DNA from: Candidatus Omnitrophota bacterium
GTDB taxonomy: Bacteria; Omnitrophota; Gorgyraeia; JAHIPI01
Assembly (NCBI GenBank): GCA_030616695.1
Contig: JAUWWU010000040.1
Span: forward strand, 1 to 7,671
Length of the DNA stretch: 7,671 nucleotides
Direction: 5' to 3'
Part shown: one piece after another, positions 1-5,530 of the stretch
How positions within the stretch are numbered: the stretch's first letter is position 1
Layout of the letters: every line of letters begins with the position of its first letter
The notes under the pieces: generated by a model
Told to the model about the DNA's origin: nothing
What the model saw: the letters and a program-made list of their open reading frames with translations, nothing else
The model's database searches: none
Position numbers and translations under genes: made by a program

Positions 1-506
1 TGATAGAAGGGCCCGGCCATGTACCCATAGATGAAATAAAAAGAAATGTTGAGCTGGAAAAATCGCTATGCGACAATGCGCCGTTTTACGTCCTCGGACC
101 TATAGTGACGGATATCGCGGCCGGCTATGACCATATAACAAGCGCCATAGGCGGCGCCATAGCAGCATCATACGGGGCGGACTTTTTGTGTTATGTGACG
201 TCGTCCGAACATTTAAGGCTGCCCACCCTGGAGGATGTAAGGGAAGGGGTTATTGCCACAAAAATAGCGGCACATGCCGCAGATATAGCAAAAGGAATAA
301 AAGGCGCAAGAAGCGCAGATAAGGAATTGTCTCTGGCCCGCAAAAAAAGGGACTGGGAAAGGCAGATCGAATTATCGATAGACCCGAAAAAGGCAAGGGA
401 ATACAGAAAAAGCTCGGTCCCGCTGTCGGAAGACGTATGCACGATGTGCGACAAATACTGCTCCATAAAGTTGTTTGACGAAGTCTTAAAACCGACGGGG
501 AAATAA
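1..506 (+). CDS. thiC: Phosphomethylpyrimidine synthase ThiC, C-terminal part (5' truncated by window)
   Basis: ThiC is the radical-SAM enzyme that rearranges aminoimidazole ribotide into HMP-phosphate, the pyrimidine half of thiamine. The reading frame is open from base 3 and gives 167 residues before TAA, out of roughly 430 in the usual bacterial enzyme; the N-terminal part lies before the window. Visible family signatures are EGPGHVP at the very start, [20 protein letters not shown], and [16 protein letters not shown]. The cysteine cluster near the C-terminus, [13 protein letters not shown], should bind the [4Fe-4S] cluster. Its spacing is CX2CX3C, where the textbook ThiC motif is CX2CX4C. 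No frameshift is seen. The stop codon is separated by a single base from the next start, so thiC and the kinase are almost certainly cotranscribed. Family identification is very secure. Confidence 0.97.
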   Translation, partial: IEGPGHVPIDEIKRNVELEKSLCDNAPFYVLGPIVTDIAAGYDHITSAIGGAIAASYGADFLCYVTSSEHLRLPTLEDVREGVIATKIAAHAADIAKGIKGARSADKELSLARKKRDWERQIELSIDPKKAREYRKSSVPLSEDVCTMCDKYCSIKLFDEVLKPTGK

Positions 507-507
507 T

Positions 508-1410
508 ATGTCTATACTTGTAGCCGGCACGGTCGCCCTGGATTCGCTTGAGACGCCGTTCGGAAAAGCCGAAAACGTCCTCGGAGGCTCCGCGACATAC
601 TTTGCTATAAGCGCGAGTTTTTTCGCCCCGGTAAACCTCGTGGCGATAGTCGGCAATGATTTTCCCGAGGAGCATATCTCCCTTTTAAAAAGGCACGGCG
701 TAAACATAAAAGGGCTTGAGATAGTCAACGGCAAGACTTTCAGATGGAAAGGCAGGTACGGCTACGACATGGATAACGCCCAGACAATATACACCCAACT
801 TAATGTCTGCAAAAAGTTCTCGCCCAAGATACCTGCGGAATATCAAAGAAGTGATGTTTTGTTTCTGGCAAATATCGATCCCGATGTGCAGGCGCACGTA
901 ATAAATCAGGTAGAAAGGCCGAGGTTGATAGCCTGTGACACCATGAACTATTGGATAGAAAATAAAAGAAAGGCCCTTCTGCGGACGTTAAAAAAAGTGG
1001 ATATGTTCCTGTTGAACGAGGCGGAGGCAAGGCAGTTGACCGGGGAGCCGAATCTGTTAAAAGCGGGCAAGGCCCTTCTCTCTTTCGGCCCGAAAAAAAC
1101 TATAATAAAAAAAGGCGAACACGGCGTCCTTTTCTTCTCAAGGAACTCGCTGTTTTCGGCCCCAGCGTATTTATTGGATACTATCAATGACCCTACCGGA
1201 GCAGGCGATAGCTTTGCGGGCGGGCTTATGGGCTATCTCAGGAAAAGCGGGCACTTTTCGTCGGATTCCGAGATCAGAAAAGGCATAATATACGGGAGTG
1301 TCTTAGCTTCCTACGCCGTCGAAGACTTCAGCGTAAGGAGATTGACGGGCATAAGTTACAGCGATGTGCAGCGGCGCTACCACGATTACAGGCGGCTTAC
1401 AAGGTATTAA
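508..1410 (+). CDS. PfkB/ribokinase-family kinase, substrate unknown
   Basis: This 300-residue ATP-dependent kinase has the ribokinase fold. The N-terminal strand and loop ILVAGTVALDSLETPFGK lead to the GG pair of PfkB signature 1 (LGGSATYF, residues 25-32). The middle carries FLLNEAEARQLTGE (167-180) and IIKKGEHGVLFF (199-210), both typical of the family. The second PfkB signature DPTGAGDSFAGG (228-239) contains the anion-hole glycines and the catalytic base Asp234. Length matches full-size family members (about 300). The start is one base after the thiC stop, preceded by a GGGG-containing weak ribosome binding site. Family members phosphorylate sugars, nucleosides or HMP. The position behind thiC makes an HMP or HMP-P kinase role possible, but the sequence does not show the typical ThiD signature to my eye, so the substrate stays open. 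A nucleoside or sugar kinase is an equal alternative. Confidence 0.9.
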   Translation: MSILVAGTVALDSLETPFGKAENVLGGSATYFAISASFFAPVNLVAIVGNDFPEEHISLLKRHGVNIKGLEIVNGKTFRWKGRYGYDMDNAQTIYTQLNVCKKFSPKIPAEYQRSDVLFLANIDPDVQAHVINQVERPRLIACDTMNYWIENKRKALLRTLKKVDMFLLNEAEARQLTGEPNLLKAGKALLSFGPKKTIIKKGEHGVLFFSRNSLFSAPAYLLDTINDPTGAGDSFAGGLMGYLRKSGHFSSDSEIRKGIIYGSVLASYAVEDFSVRRLTGISYSDVQRRYHDYRRLTRY

Positions 1411-1435
1411 CCGCCGGCGGCACTTTTTGATTTTT
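1391..1435 (+). terminator. Possible weak Rho-independent terminator after the kinase gene
   Basis: GGCGG at 1391-1395 can pair with CCGCC at 1411-1415, and the 10-base palindrome CCGCCGGCGG lies at 1411-1420. Two T5 runs follow at 1424-1428 and 1431-1435. The stem is short and overlaps the stop codon, so this is a tentative call. It would separate the thiC-kinase transcript from the tRNA. Confidence 0.25.
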
Positions 1436-1447
1436 GAATTTTAACTG

Positions 1448-1521
1448 GCGGGTGTAATTCAATGGTAGAATACGAGCTTCCCAAGCTCGCTGCGTGGGTT
1501 CGATTCCCATCACCCGCTCCA
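1448..1521 (+). tRNA. tRNA-Gly (anticodon CCC)
   Basis: A complete cloverleaf is visible. The acceptor stem GCGGGTG (1448-1454) pairs with CACCCGC (1511-1517). The D stem is ATTC/GAAT around AATGGTA. The anticodon stem CGAGC/GCTCG encloses the loop TTCCCAA, with anticodon CCC at 1480-1482, which reads GGG. The variable loop is short. The T arm GTGGG/CCCAT has a TTCGATT loop and one G-T wobble. The discriminator is T1518 and CCA is encoded at 1519-1521. The 3' 21 bases (1501-1521) are repeated exactly at 1705-1725. The opposite strand gives the well-known spurious reading frame containing ERVMGIEPT, which should not be annotated. Confidence 0.97.
1501..1521 (+). repeat. Direct repeat copy 1: tRNA-Gly 3' end
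   Basis: These 21 bases cover part of the T loop, the T-stem 3' arm, the acceptor 3' arm and CCA. They are identical to 1705-1725, 204 bases downstream. This copy lies in the functional tRNA. The repeat has the length and place expected for an attachment-site core. Confidence 0.9.
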
Positions 1522-1536
1522 GTATTATTACACGCT

Positions 1537-1562
1537 GAGCGAGGGGTGGAATCGAAGTGAGC
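1537..1562 (+). repeat. Split repeat copy 1 (GAGCG-N7-GAATCGAAGTGAGC)
   Basis: GAGCG is followed after seven bases by GAATCGAAGTGAGC. The same two blocks with the same seven-base gap recur at 1889-1914. The spacer also agrees at two of seven positions. This copy lies inside the GC-rich unit downstream of the tRNA. Confidence 0.7.
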
Positions 1563-1704
1563 CCGCGCCGACGAATAGGAGGAAAAGCGCGTACTCCTGT
1601 GAATAGCCCGAGATAGCGGCAGCGACCGAAGGGAGTCCCCGGAGGGGACGGGCGAGTGGCCGACCGGAGCACCCTGGCGAACGCAGTGAGCCGGGCGGAG
1701 GCGC

Positions 1705-1725
1705 CGATTCCCATCACCCGCTCCA
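1705..1725 (+). repeat. Direct repeat copy 2: detached tRNA-Gly 3' end
   Basis: This is an exact match to the tRNA tail at 1501-1521. No tRNA 5' half precedes it; the preceding sequence GGCGC is unrelated to the tRNA T arm. It is therefore a detached tRNA fragment and not a second tRNA gene. It would be the outer boundary of an element inserted at the tRNA 3' end. Confidence 0.9.
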
Positions 1726-1727
1726 CT

Positions 1728-1829
1728 AAAACGTTCGGGCTACGGGGCTAAAAAGTAAGGAGTGGGCTTTTTACCCCTCCGCCCTGCGGCATGATGAAAA
1801 GCGGAGCAGGACTCGCGTCCGAACGTTTT
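1728..1829 (+). repeat. Element bounded by an 11-bp perfect inverted repeat, with internal stems
   Basis: AAAACGTTCGG at 1728-1738 is the exact reverse complement of CCGAACGTTTT at 1819-1829. Between them, GGGG-CT-AAAAAG (1744-1755) pairs with CTTTTT-A-CCCC (1767-1777), leaving the loop TAAGGAGTGGG. A second internal arm can form from TCCGC (1778-1782) and GCGGA (1801-1805), so the whole could fold as a three-way junction. The 3' arm runs into T1830, so the + transcript of the tRNA could end near here. No protein is encoded beyond a 13-codon frame without a ribosome binding site. It could be a MITE-like repeat, a structured RNA, or an elaborate terminator; the sequence alone does not decide. 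Confidence 0.55.
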
Positions 1830-1867
1830 TAAGGAGACAACTTTTTAGAAAAAAGTTTTCTCCTTAA
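1829..1867. repeat. Long near-perfect hairpin (17 bp, one mismatch, 3-base loop)
   Basis: TTAAGGAGA (1829-1837) pairs with TCTCCTTAA (1859-1867). After one C-T mismatch, AACTTTTT (1839-1846) pairs with AAAAAGTT (1850-1857) around the loop AGA. No T run follows the stem on either strand, so a classical intrinsic terminator is not obvious. Its place upstream of the next gene would also suit a transcript-stabilising or attenuating structure. CTAAAAAGT is shared with the element upstream (1748-1756) and occurs here on the opposite strand (1840-1848). Confidence 0.75.
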
Positions 1868-1888
1868 TGTTCCTCTTTCAAAAATAGA

Positions 1889-1914
1889 GAGCGGTAGCTA
1901 GAATCGAAGTGAGC
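1889..1914 (+). repeat. Split repeat copy 2, ending 4 bases before the nlpD-like start codon
   Basis: This has the same GAGCG-N7-GAATCGAAGTGAGC pattern as 1537-1562. GTGAGCGG at its end is the only ribosome-binding-like sequence before the ATG at 1919, so the repeat appears to supply the translation start region of the lipoprotein gene. Whether the copy brought in the signal or the signal is coincidental cannot be told from here. Confidence 0.6.
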
Positions 1915-1918
1915 GGAT

Positions 1919-2593
1919 ATGAATAAAACCTTAGACATACTTATAGCCATGAGCGTAGCGATAACGCTGGCCGGATGCGCCGCAAGAGGCCCTGTGCTTG
2001 CCCGGCCCAAGAGCTACGCCCCCCCGGGCTGCTATTATAAAGTGAAAAGGGGGGATACGCTCTGGAAGGTCTCAAAACTATACGACGTTGACGTCAAGGA
2101 AATAGTAAAGGTGAACAGGCTTCCCGACGCCACAAAAATCAACGTCGGCCAAAAGCTCTTTATACCATCGGCCGGAATAAAAGGGGAGTACGTTAAAATC
2201 CCTGACTACATTTCCTCGCCCGGTATGTTTTCGTGGCCGGTAGCCGGCAAGGTCATATCGCACTTCGGAGACAAAAAGGGGATGGTAGCAAATAAGGGCA
2301 TCGACATAGAAGCGAGAGATTCCAGTAACGTCGTCGCAGCCAATAAGGGGACCGTGAGTTTCGTCGATGAAAATATGAAAGGGCTGGGGAAAACCATTAT
2401 AATAGAGCACGAGAACGGCTTTTCCACCGTCTATGCGCATAACTCCAAGATCTTAGTGAGGGTAGGCGAGAAGGTAAAGCGAAATCAGGTTATAGCTAAA
2501 GTAGGGAAAACCGGAAGGGCCACAAAATCGTATCTGCATTTTCAAATAAGAAAGGGGCATGAGCCGCAGAACCCTTTCTACTATCTTCCTTAA
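1919..2593 (+). CDS. nlpD: NlpD-like lipoprotein with LysM and degenerate LytM (M23) domains, probable amidase activator
   Basis: This 224-residue protein starts with a lipoprotein signal peptide (Lys3, hydrophobic 5-19, lipobox LAGC with Cys20). Ala21 is not Asp, so by the E. coli rule it would go to the outer membrane. A LysM peptidoglycan-binding domain follows (about 39-84, YYKVKRGDTLWKVSKLYDV to INVGQKLFIP). The C-terminal LytM/M23 domain spans about 104-222. The zinc-binding His of the first motif is replaced (NKGIDI, Asn125, with Asp129 kept), and the HxH pair is YLH (Tyr205, His207). His174 in VYAHNS is kept. These same losses mark E. coli NlpD, which has NKGIDIA and RLHFEI and activates the murein amidase AmiC instead of cutting itself. 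The ending NPFYYLP also resembles NlpD's NPLRYLP. It is shorter than E. coli NlpD (379). It opens a likely six-gene operon. Confidence 0.88.
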   Translation: MNKTLDILIAMSVAITLAGCAARGPVLARPKSYAPPGCYYKVKRGDTLWKVSKLYDVDVKEIVKVNRLPDATKINVGQKLFIPSAGIKGEYVKIPDYISSPGMFSWPVAGKVISHFGDKKGMVANKGIDIEARDSSNVVAANKGTVSFVDENMKGLGKTIIIEHENGFSTVYAHNSKILVRVGEKVKRNQVIAKVGKTGRATKSYLHFQIRKGHEPQNPFYYLP

Positions 2594-2604
2594 AGGTATA
2601 GCAT

Positions 2605-4230
2605 ATGCTTATAGACCCTGTCGTAGGCGAAAAATTCTTCGGAAGAGGAGACATCCTGGCGCTGCTTGAGAAAAGGGTATGCGCTTTAAAAAGCGGCTAC
2701 AGGCAAAATGTCGCCATAACAGGGCACAGGCTAACCGGGAAATCATCTATCCTTAACCACTTTCTCTTCAGCTTTAAAGACAGTGAGATATTGCCTATAT
2801 ATCTCGAAGTCCTGGACGAGCCGTTCAAGCAGTTCGCGACCAAATTCATCGGGACGCTCCTGTATAATTTTCTGAAATACACCCAGAAAGAGGCCAAGGA
2901 TAACCTTGAATACCTTATAAAGGAAGGCGAAAAGGAAATACCCGTAACCGTTTCGCGCATAAAAAATATCCTCAGGCAAATAGAAGCGAATGATAATGAG
3001 GGCGCGTATTCCGAGCTATTGAACCTCAGCTCGGTCCTGAGGGAAGAAACCAAAAAACGCTGCGTCATAATACTGGACGAATTCCACAACCTTTCTTCAT
3101 TCGGCATCAAGGACCCGTTCAAGGGGTTCGGCAAGAAAATAATGACGCAGAAAGATACGATGTACATAGTCGCCAGTTCCGAGGTCTCCTTGATAAAGAA
3201 GATCCTCTCCGAAAAACTGGCTTTACTATTCGGTAATTTCGAAAAGATCACCCTCGGCGGGTTTGACTGCGAGACAAGCAGGCAATTCCTCCAAAAAAAG
3301 CTTTCTTCCGTAAAGATCGGTGGCGAGCTCCTCGATTTTATAATCGCCTTCGCGGACGGCCACCCCTTCTACCTTGACGTCTTAAGCAATAAAATAAACG
3401 AGGTCATGGGAAACCTCCATTTCCGGATAGTCACGAAAGATACAGTGGTAAAGGCCCTTGAGGAGCTCCTGTTCGATTCACGCGGGACGATCAACCAATT
3501 TTTCACAAATTTCCTACAGGACCTTATCGACTCCAAAACGGAAAGGTGCAAGGCTACGCTCGCCGCAATCGCGCACGGCATATATAAACAGCGGGAGCTT
3601 TCAAAATGGACCGGCTGCAATAACAAGGAGATCGCCAGGCATCTTAAAATACTCACGGAAAAAAACCTCATCTATTCGTCGGGAAATGTCTACAGGTTTT
3701 ATGATAAAGTCCTCAGGTTCTGGCTAAAAAAGGTTTATCATAAAAGGAGGCGGACACTGGTCGACAGTATATCCGAAAAGTCGAAGATCTTCAGAAGCGA
3801 TGTAGAAGAGCTGATCCGGCAGTTTCTGGAGGAATCCAGGATAGATGCAGTCTTTAGAATAAAAAGGCTTTTAGATTCCTTTAACAACGAAACGGTAGAG
3901 ATAGATTCAAAGAAGCGCAGGCTCACGCATTTTGAAAAGACCGAATTGATAGCGGACAACGGAAAAAAATATATCGCCGGTTACCTTAAAAATAAATTCT
4001 GCCTTATCTACCCGTCAAAAGAAAAGCTTGGTGAAAACGATATCCTGGAATTTATAAAATACAGCATGAAATATAAACTCAGCCTGCACCGCTGGATAAT
4101 AGTGCCTCTTAACGGCATAGAAATAAACGCGAAGCTTATGGCGAAAGAGATAAAGATGTGGATATGGAACATTGACACGGTAAATGAGCTTCTCGACATC
4201 TTTGGCAGTCAGATGATGGTACGAATATGA
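2605..4230 (+). CDS. Archaeal-type AAA ATPase with winged helix and possible degenerate nuclease-like tail
   Basis: This 541-residue protein has a P-loop NTPase core. Walker A is GHRLTGKS (40-47), Walker B is CVIILDEF (153-160, Asp158 and Glu159), a sensor-like strand is MYIVASSE (186-193), and GHPFYL (252-257) matches the lid motif of archaeal-type ATPases (Arch_ATPase/STAND-related). A winged helix-turn-helix follows (about 312-365, RELSKWTGCNNKEIARHLK). RFYDKVLRFWLKK (364-376) is typical of this group. The C-terminal part (about 395-541) is predicted alpha/beta, ending in AKLMAKEIKMWIWNIDTVN, which recalls the last helices of PD-(D/E)XK nucleases. No clear E-x-K catalytic pair is visible. 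It starts 11 bases after the nlpD stop, with AGG as a short ribosome site, and overlaps the next gene by four bases. Its role and target are unknown. Families like this occur in both archaea and bacteria, sometimes near toxin or defence genes. Confidence 0.8.
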   Translation: MLIDPVVGEKFFGRGDILALLEKRVCALKSGYRQNVAITGHRLTGKSSILNHFLFSFKDSEILPIYLEVLDEPFKQFATKFIGTLLYNFLKYTQKEAKDNLEYLIKEGEKEIPVTVSRIKNILRQIEANDNEGAYSELLNLSSVLREETKKRCVIILDEFHNLSSFGIKDPFKGFGKKIMTQKDTMYIVASSEVSLIKKILSEKLALLFGNFEKITLGGFDCETSRQFLQKKLSSVKIGGELLDFIIAFADGHPFYLDVLSNKINEVMGNLHFRIVTKDTVVKALEELLFDSRGTINQFFTNFLQDLIDSKTERCKATLAAIAHGIYKQRELSKWTGCNNKEIARHLKILTEKNLIYSSGNVYRFYDKVLRFWLKKVYHKRRRTLVDSISEKSKIFRSDVEELIRQFLEESRIDAVFRIKRLLDSFNNETVEIDSKKRRLTHFEKTELIADNGKKYIAGYLKNKFCLIYPSKEKLGENDILEFIKYSMKYKLSLHRWIIVPLNGIEINAKLMAKEIKMWIWNIDTVNELLDIFGSQMMVRI

Positions 4231-4709
4231 AAATAGGCGTGCTTTCCGATACCCATATACCGCGCGCGGCGCACGAGCTCCCCCGGGAGATATGCAGGGC
4301 CTTTAAGAACGTGGACCTGATACTGCACGCGGGCGACCTCATAAACATATCGGTCCTGGACAAATTAAATACATTAGCCAGGACAGAGGCGGTCCACGGA
4401 AATATGGACGAGCCCGAAGTCAGAAAGTCCCTGCCCGCAAAAAAGATAATAAAAGCCGGGGATTTCAGGATAGGGCTGGTCCACGGGTCGGGAATGCCGT
4501 TTAGGTTAATAAACACCGTCCATACGGAATTTTCGGAAAAAGTGGACGCGATAGTTTTCGGCCACTCCCATTCGCCGGTAAACGAAGTGAGGGACGGCAT
4601 ATTATTTTTCAATCCGGGCAGCCCTACAGATAAGATATTCGCGAGATATAAATCGTACGGAATACTTACGGCGAACAAAGACCTTAAAGGAGAAATCATA
4701 AGATTATAA
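4227..4709 (+). CDS. YfcE/MJ0936-family metallophosphoesterase
   Basis: This 160-residue calcineurin-like phosphoesterase is of the small, single-domain type. All metal-binding motifs are present in order: SDTH (Asp8, His10), HAGD (Asp37), HGNMD (Asn59), VHGS (His86) and GHSH (His113, His115). They are followed by FFNPGSPTD (127-135), a family hallmark. The length is normal for YfcE and MJ0936, which are phosphodiesterases on model substrates with no agreed cellular role. The start is at the canonical MKIGVLSDTH and forms an ATGA overlap with the ATPase stop, so translation is probably coupled. TAATG links it to the next gene by one base. The physiological substrate cannot be read from the sequence. 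Confidence in the fold and metal site is high. Confidence 0.93.
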   Translation: MKIGVLSDTHIPRAAHELPREICRAFKNVDLILHAGDLINISVLDKLNTLARTEAVHGNMDEPEVRKSLPAKKIIKAGDFRIGLVHGSGMPFRLINTVHTEFSEKVDAIVFGHSHSPVNEVRDGILFFNPGSPTDKIFARYKSYGILTANKDLKGEIIRL

Positions 4710-5530
4710 TGGGCCTTGATCACGAAATACCGGTGCTTAAAATAGAAGAGGATGCGCTTCCGGCAGCTTGGGAAAAATCTGTCCTTGCCGCATGGAAAGA
4801 CGGCCTGGATATAAAAACAGAGTACGATAAAAAGGGGGATCCTCCGAGTAAAGACTGCACCATGATAATAGTCGTCGGCCGGCCGATGATGGAGCCGCGT
4901 ATCCACCGAGCCTTCCCCGGCGGCCTCGAAGACCTTGAAATATACAGGCAGGAGGTCGTCTTCGGCATACACGACCATTGGATAAACCCGTCGGAGGGAA
5001 AGTGGACATATACATACCACAAGCGGATCTTCGGCTATGAGATAGAAAGTGAGTGCATAGACCAGATAGACGCGGTGGTAAGAAAACTAACGGAAGTGCC
5101 GTATTCAAGGAGGGCCCAGGCCATCACGTGGAATGTCAAGCTCGACCAGGAAACAGAGGACCCGCCGTGCCTGCAGAGGTTGTGGTTTAGAATAACCGAG
5201 GCGCCGGACGGAAAAAAACGGCTGAACATGAATACGCACTGGAGAAGCAGGGATGCCTTTAAGGCCTCGTTTATGAACATGTATGCGCTTACAGACCTTC
5301 AGAGGATAATAGCGGAAAAGATCTCGGAAGGCCGGGGGGAAAAAATCGAAGTGGGCAGATATGTCGATATAAGTGACAGTTTCCACATATACGGTTCATA
5401 CCATGAAGATTTCAAGAAATTCCTGCGGACAGTGGAAAAAAGAAGCTTTGCCGAAAGGACCTGGCATACAAAATTCGCCAGGTCGTTCTTTGAGGATGCA
5501 AAGAAAAAAATAGCCATGGAAAAACAATGA
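4709..5530 (+). CDS. thyA: Thymidylate synthase (ThyA family, divergent, archaeal-like)
   Basis: This 273-residue enzyme would methylate dUMP to dTMP with methylene-tetrahydrofolate. Conserved ThyA features are: the phosphate-binding arginines SRRAQAITWN (133-142, Arg134 and Arg135), the active-site Cys in DPPCLQ (Cys154), and HWRSRDAFKASFMNMYALTDLQ (177-198). In that segment Arg179, Asp182 and Asn190 match the dUMP-binding block of ThyA, and Asn190 corresponds to the Asn that selects dUMP over dCMP. DSFHIYGSY (223-231) carries His226 and Tyr228, which contact the deoxyribose. The N-terminal third is poorly matched to the E. coli enzyme and resembles archaeal-type members, so assignment rests on the core. 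AAGGAG (4687-4692) lies 16 bases upstream, far for a ribosome site, so re-initiation from the TAATG junction is likely. It could be a related pyrimidine hydroxymethylase, but Asn190 argues against a dCMP enzyme. Confidence 0.87.
   Translation: MGLDHEIPVLKIEEDALPAAWEKSVLAAWKDGLDIKTEYDKKGDPPSKDCTMIIVVGRPMMEPRIHRAFPGGLEDLEIYRQEVVFGIHDHWINPSEGKWTYTYHKRIFGYEIESECIDQIDAVVRKLTEVPYSRRAQAITWNVKLDQETEDPPCLQRLWFRITEAPDGKKRLNMNTHWRSRDAFKASFMNMYALTDLQRIIAEKISEGRGEKIEVGRYVDISDSFHIYGSYHEDFKKFLRTVEKRSFAERTWHTKFARSFFEDAKKKIAMEKQ

Larger units (their letters stand above)
1522..1725 (+). mobile_element. 204-base GC-rich unit ending in a copy of the tRNA-Gly 3' end (att-like or mobile)
   Basis: The unit starts right after the tRNA CCA and ends with an exact 21-base copy of the tRNA tail, from CGATTCCCAT to CTCCA. 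Removing 1522-1725 (or 1501-1704) would leave an intact tRNA joined to CTAAAACG, as expected for insertion at a tRNA 3' end with duplication of the core site. The inside is much richer in GC than the genes around it. It contains small hairpins: AGGAG/CTCCT (1577-1581 with 1594-1598), GTCCCC-GGA-GGGGAC (1635-1649), and CCCTGGC/GCCGGG with one bulge (1672-1696). GCGCCGA occurs at 1565-1571 and again at 1701-1707. No integrase or plausible protein is encoded. It could be a remnant attachment site, a non-autonomous mobile repeat, or a structured RNA cotranscribed with the tRNA. The exact copy is observed; mobility is inferred. Confidence 0.5.

Noticed and set aside
250..675. Minus-strand frames opposite thiC and the kinase (and similar ones opposite all later genes)
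   Set aside because: They are shadows of strongly conserved genes on the + strand and show no recognisable family features.
1705..1725. A second tRNA-Gly
   Set aside because: Only the last 21 bases of the tRNA are present. There is no anticodon arm or 5' acceptor strand upstream.
1397..1726. 109-residue minus-strand open frame starting MERVMGIGASA
   Set aside because: Its second half, ERVMGIEPT to LPLNYTR, is the antisense of tRNA-Gly, a well-known false gene, and its first part reads the antisense of the GC-rich unit. The frame persists only because the tRNA-tail repeats are 204 bases (68 codons) apart.
1791..1832. Small + strand ORF MMKSGAGLASERF
   Set aside because: Thirteen codons, no ribosome binding site before it, and it lies inside the inverted-repeat structure.
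1876..1904. Promoter with TTTCAA and TAGAAT at 17-base spacing before the nlpD-like gene
   Set aside because: The -35 match is poor, and the -10-like part overlaps the repeated sequence, so it is not distinguishable from chance.
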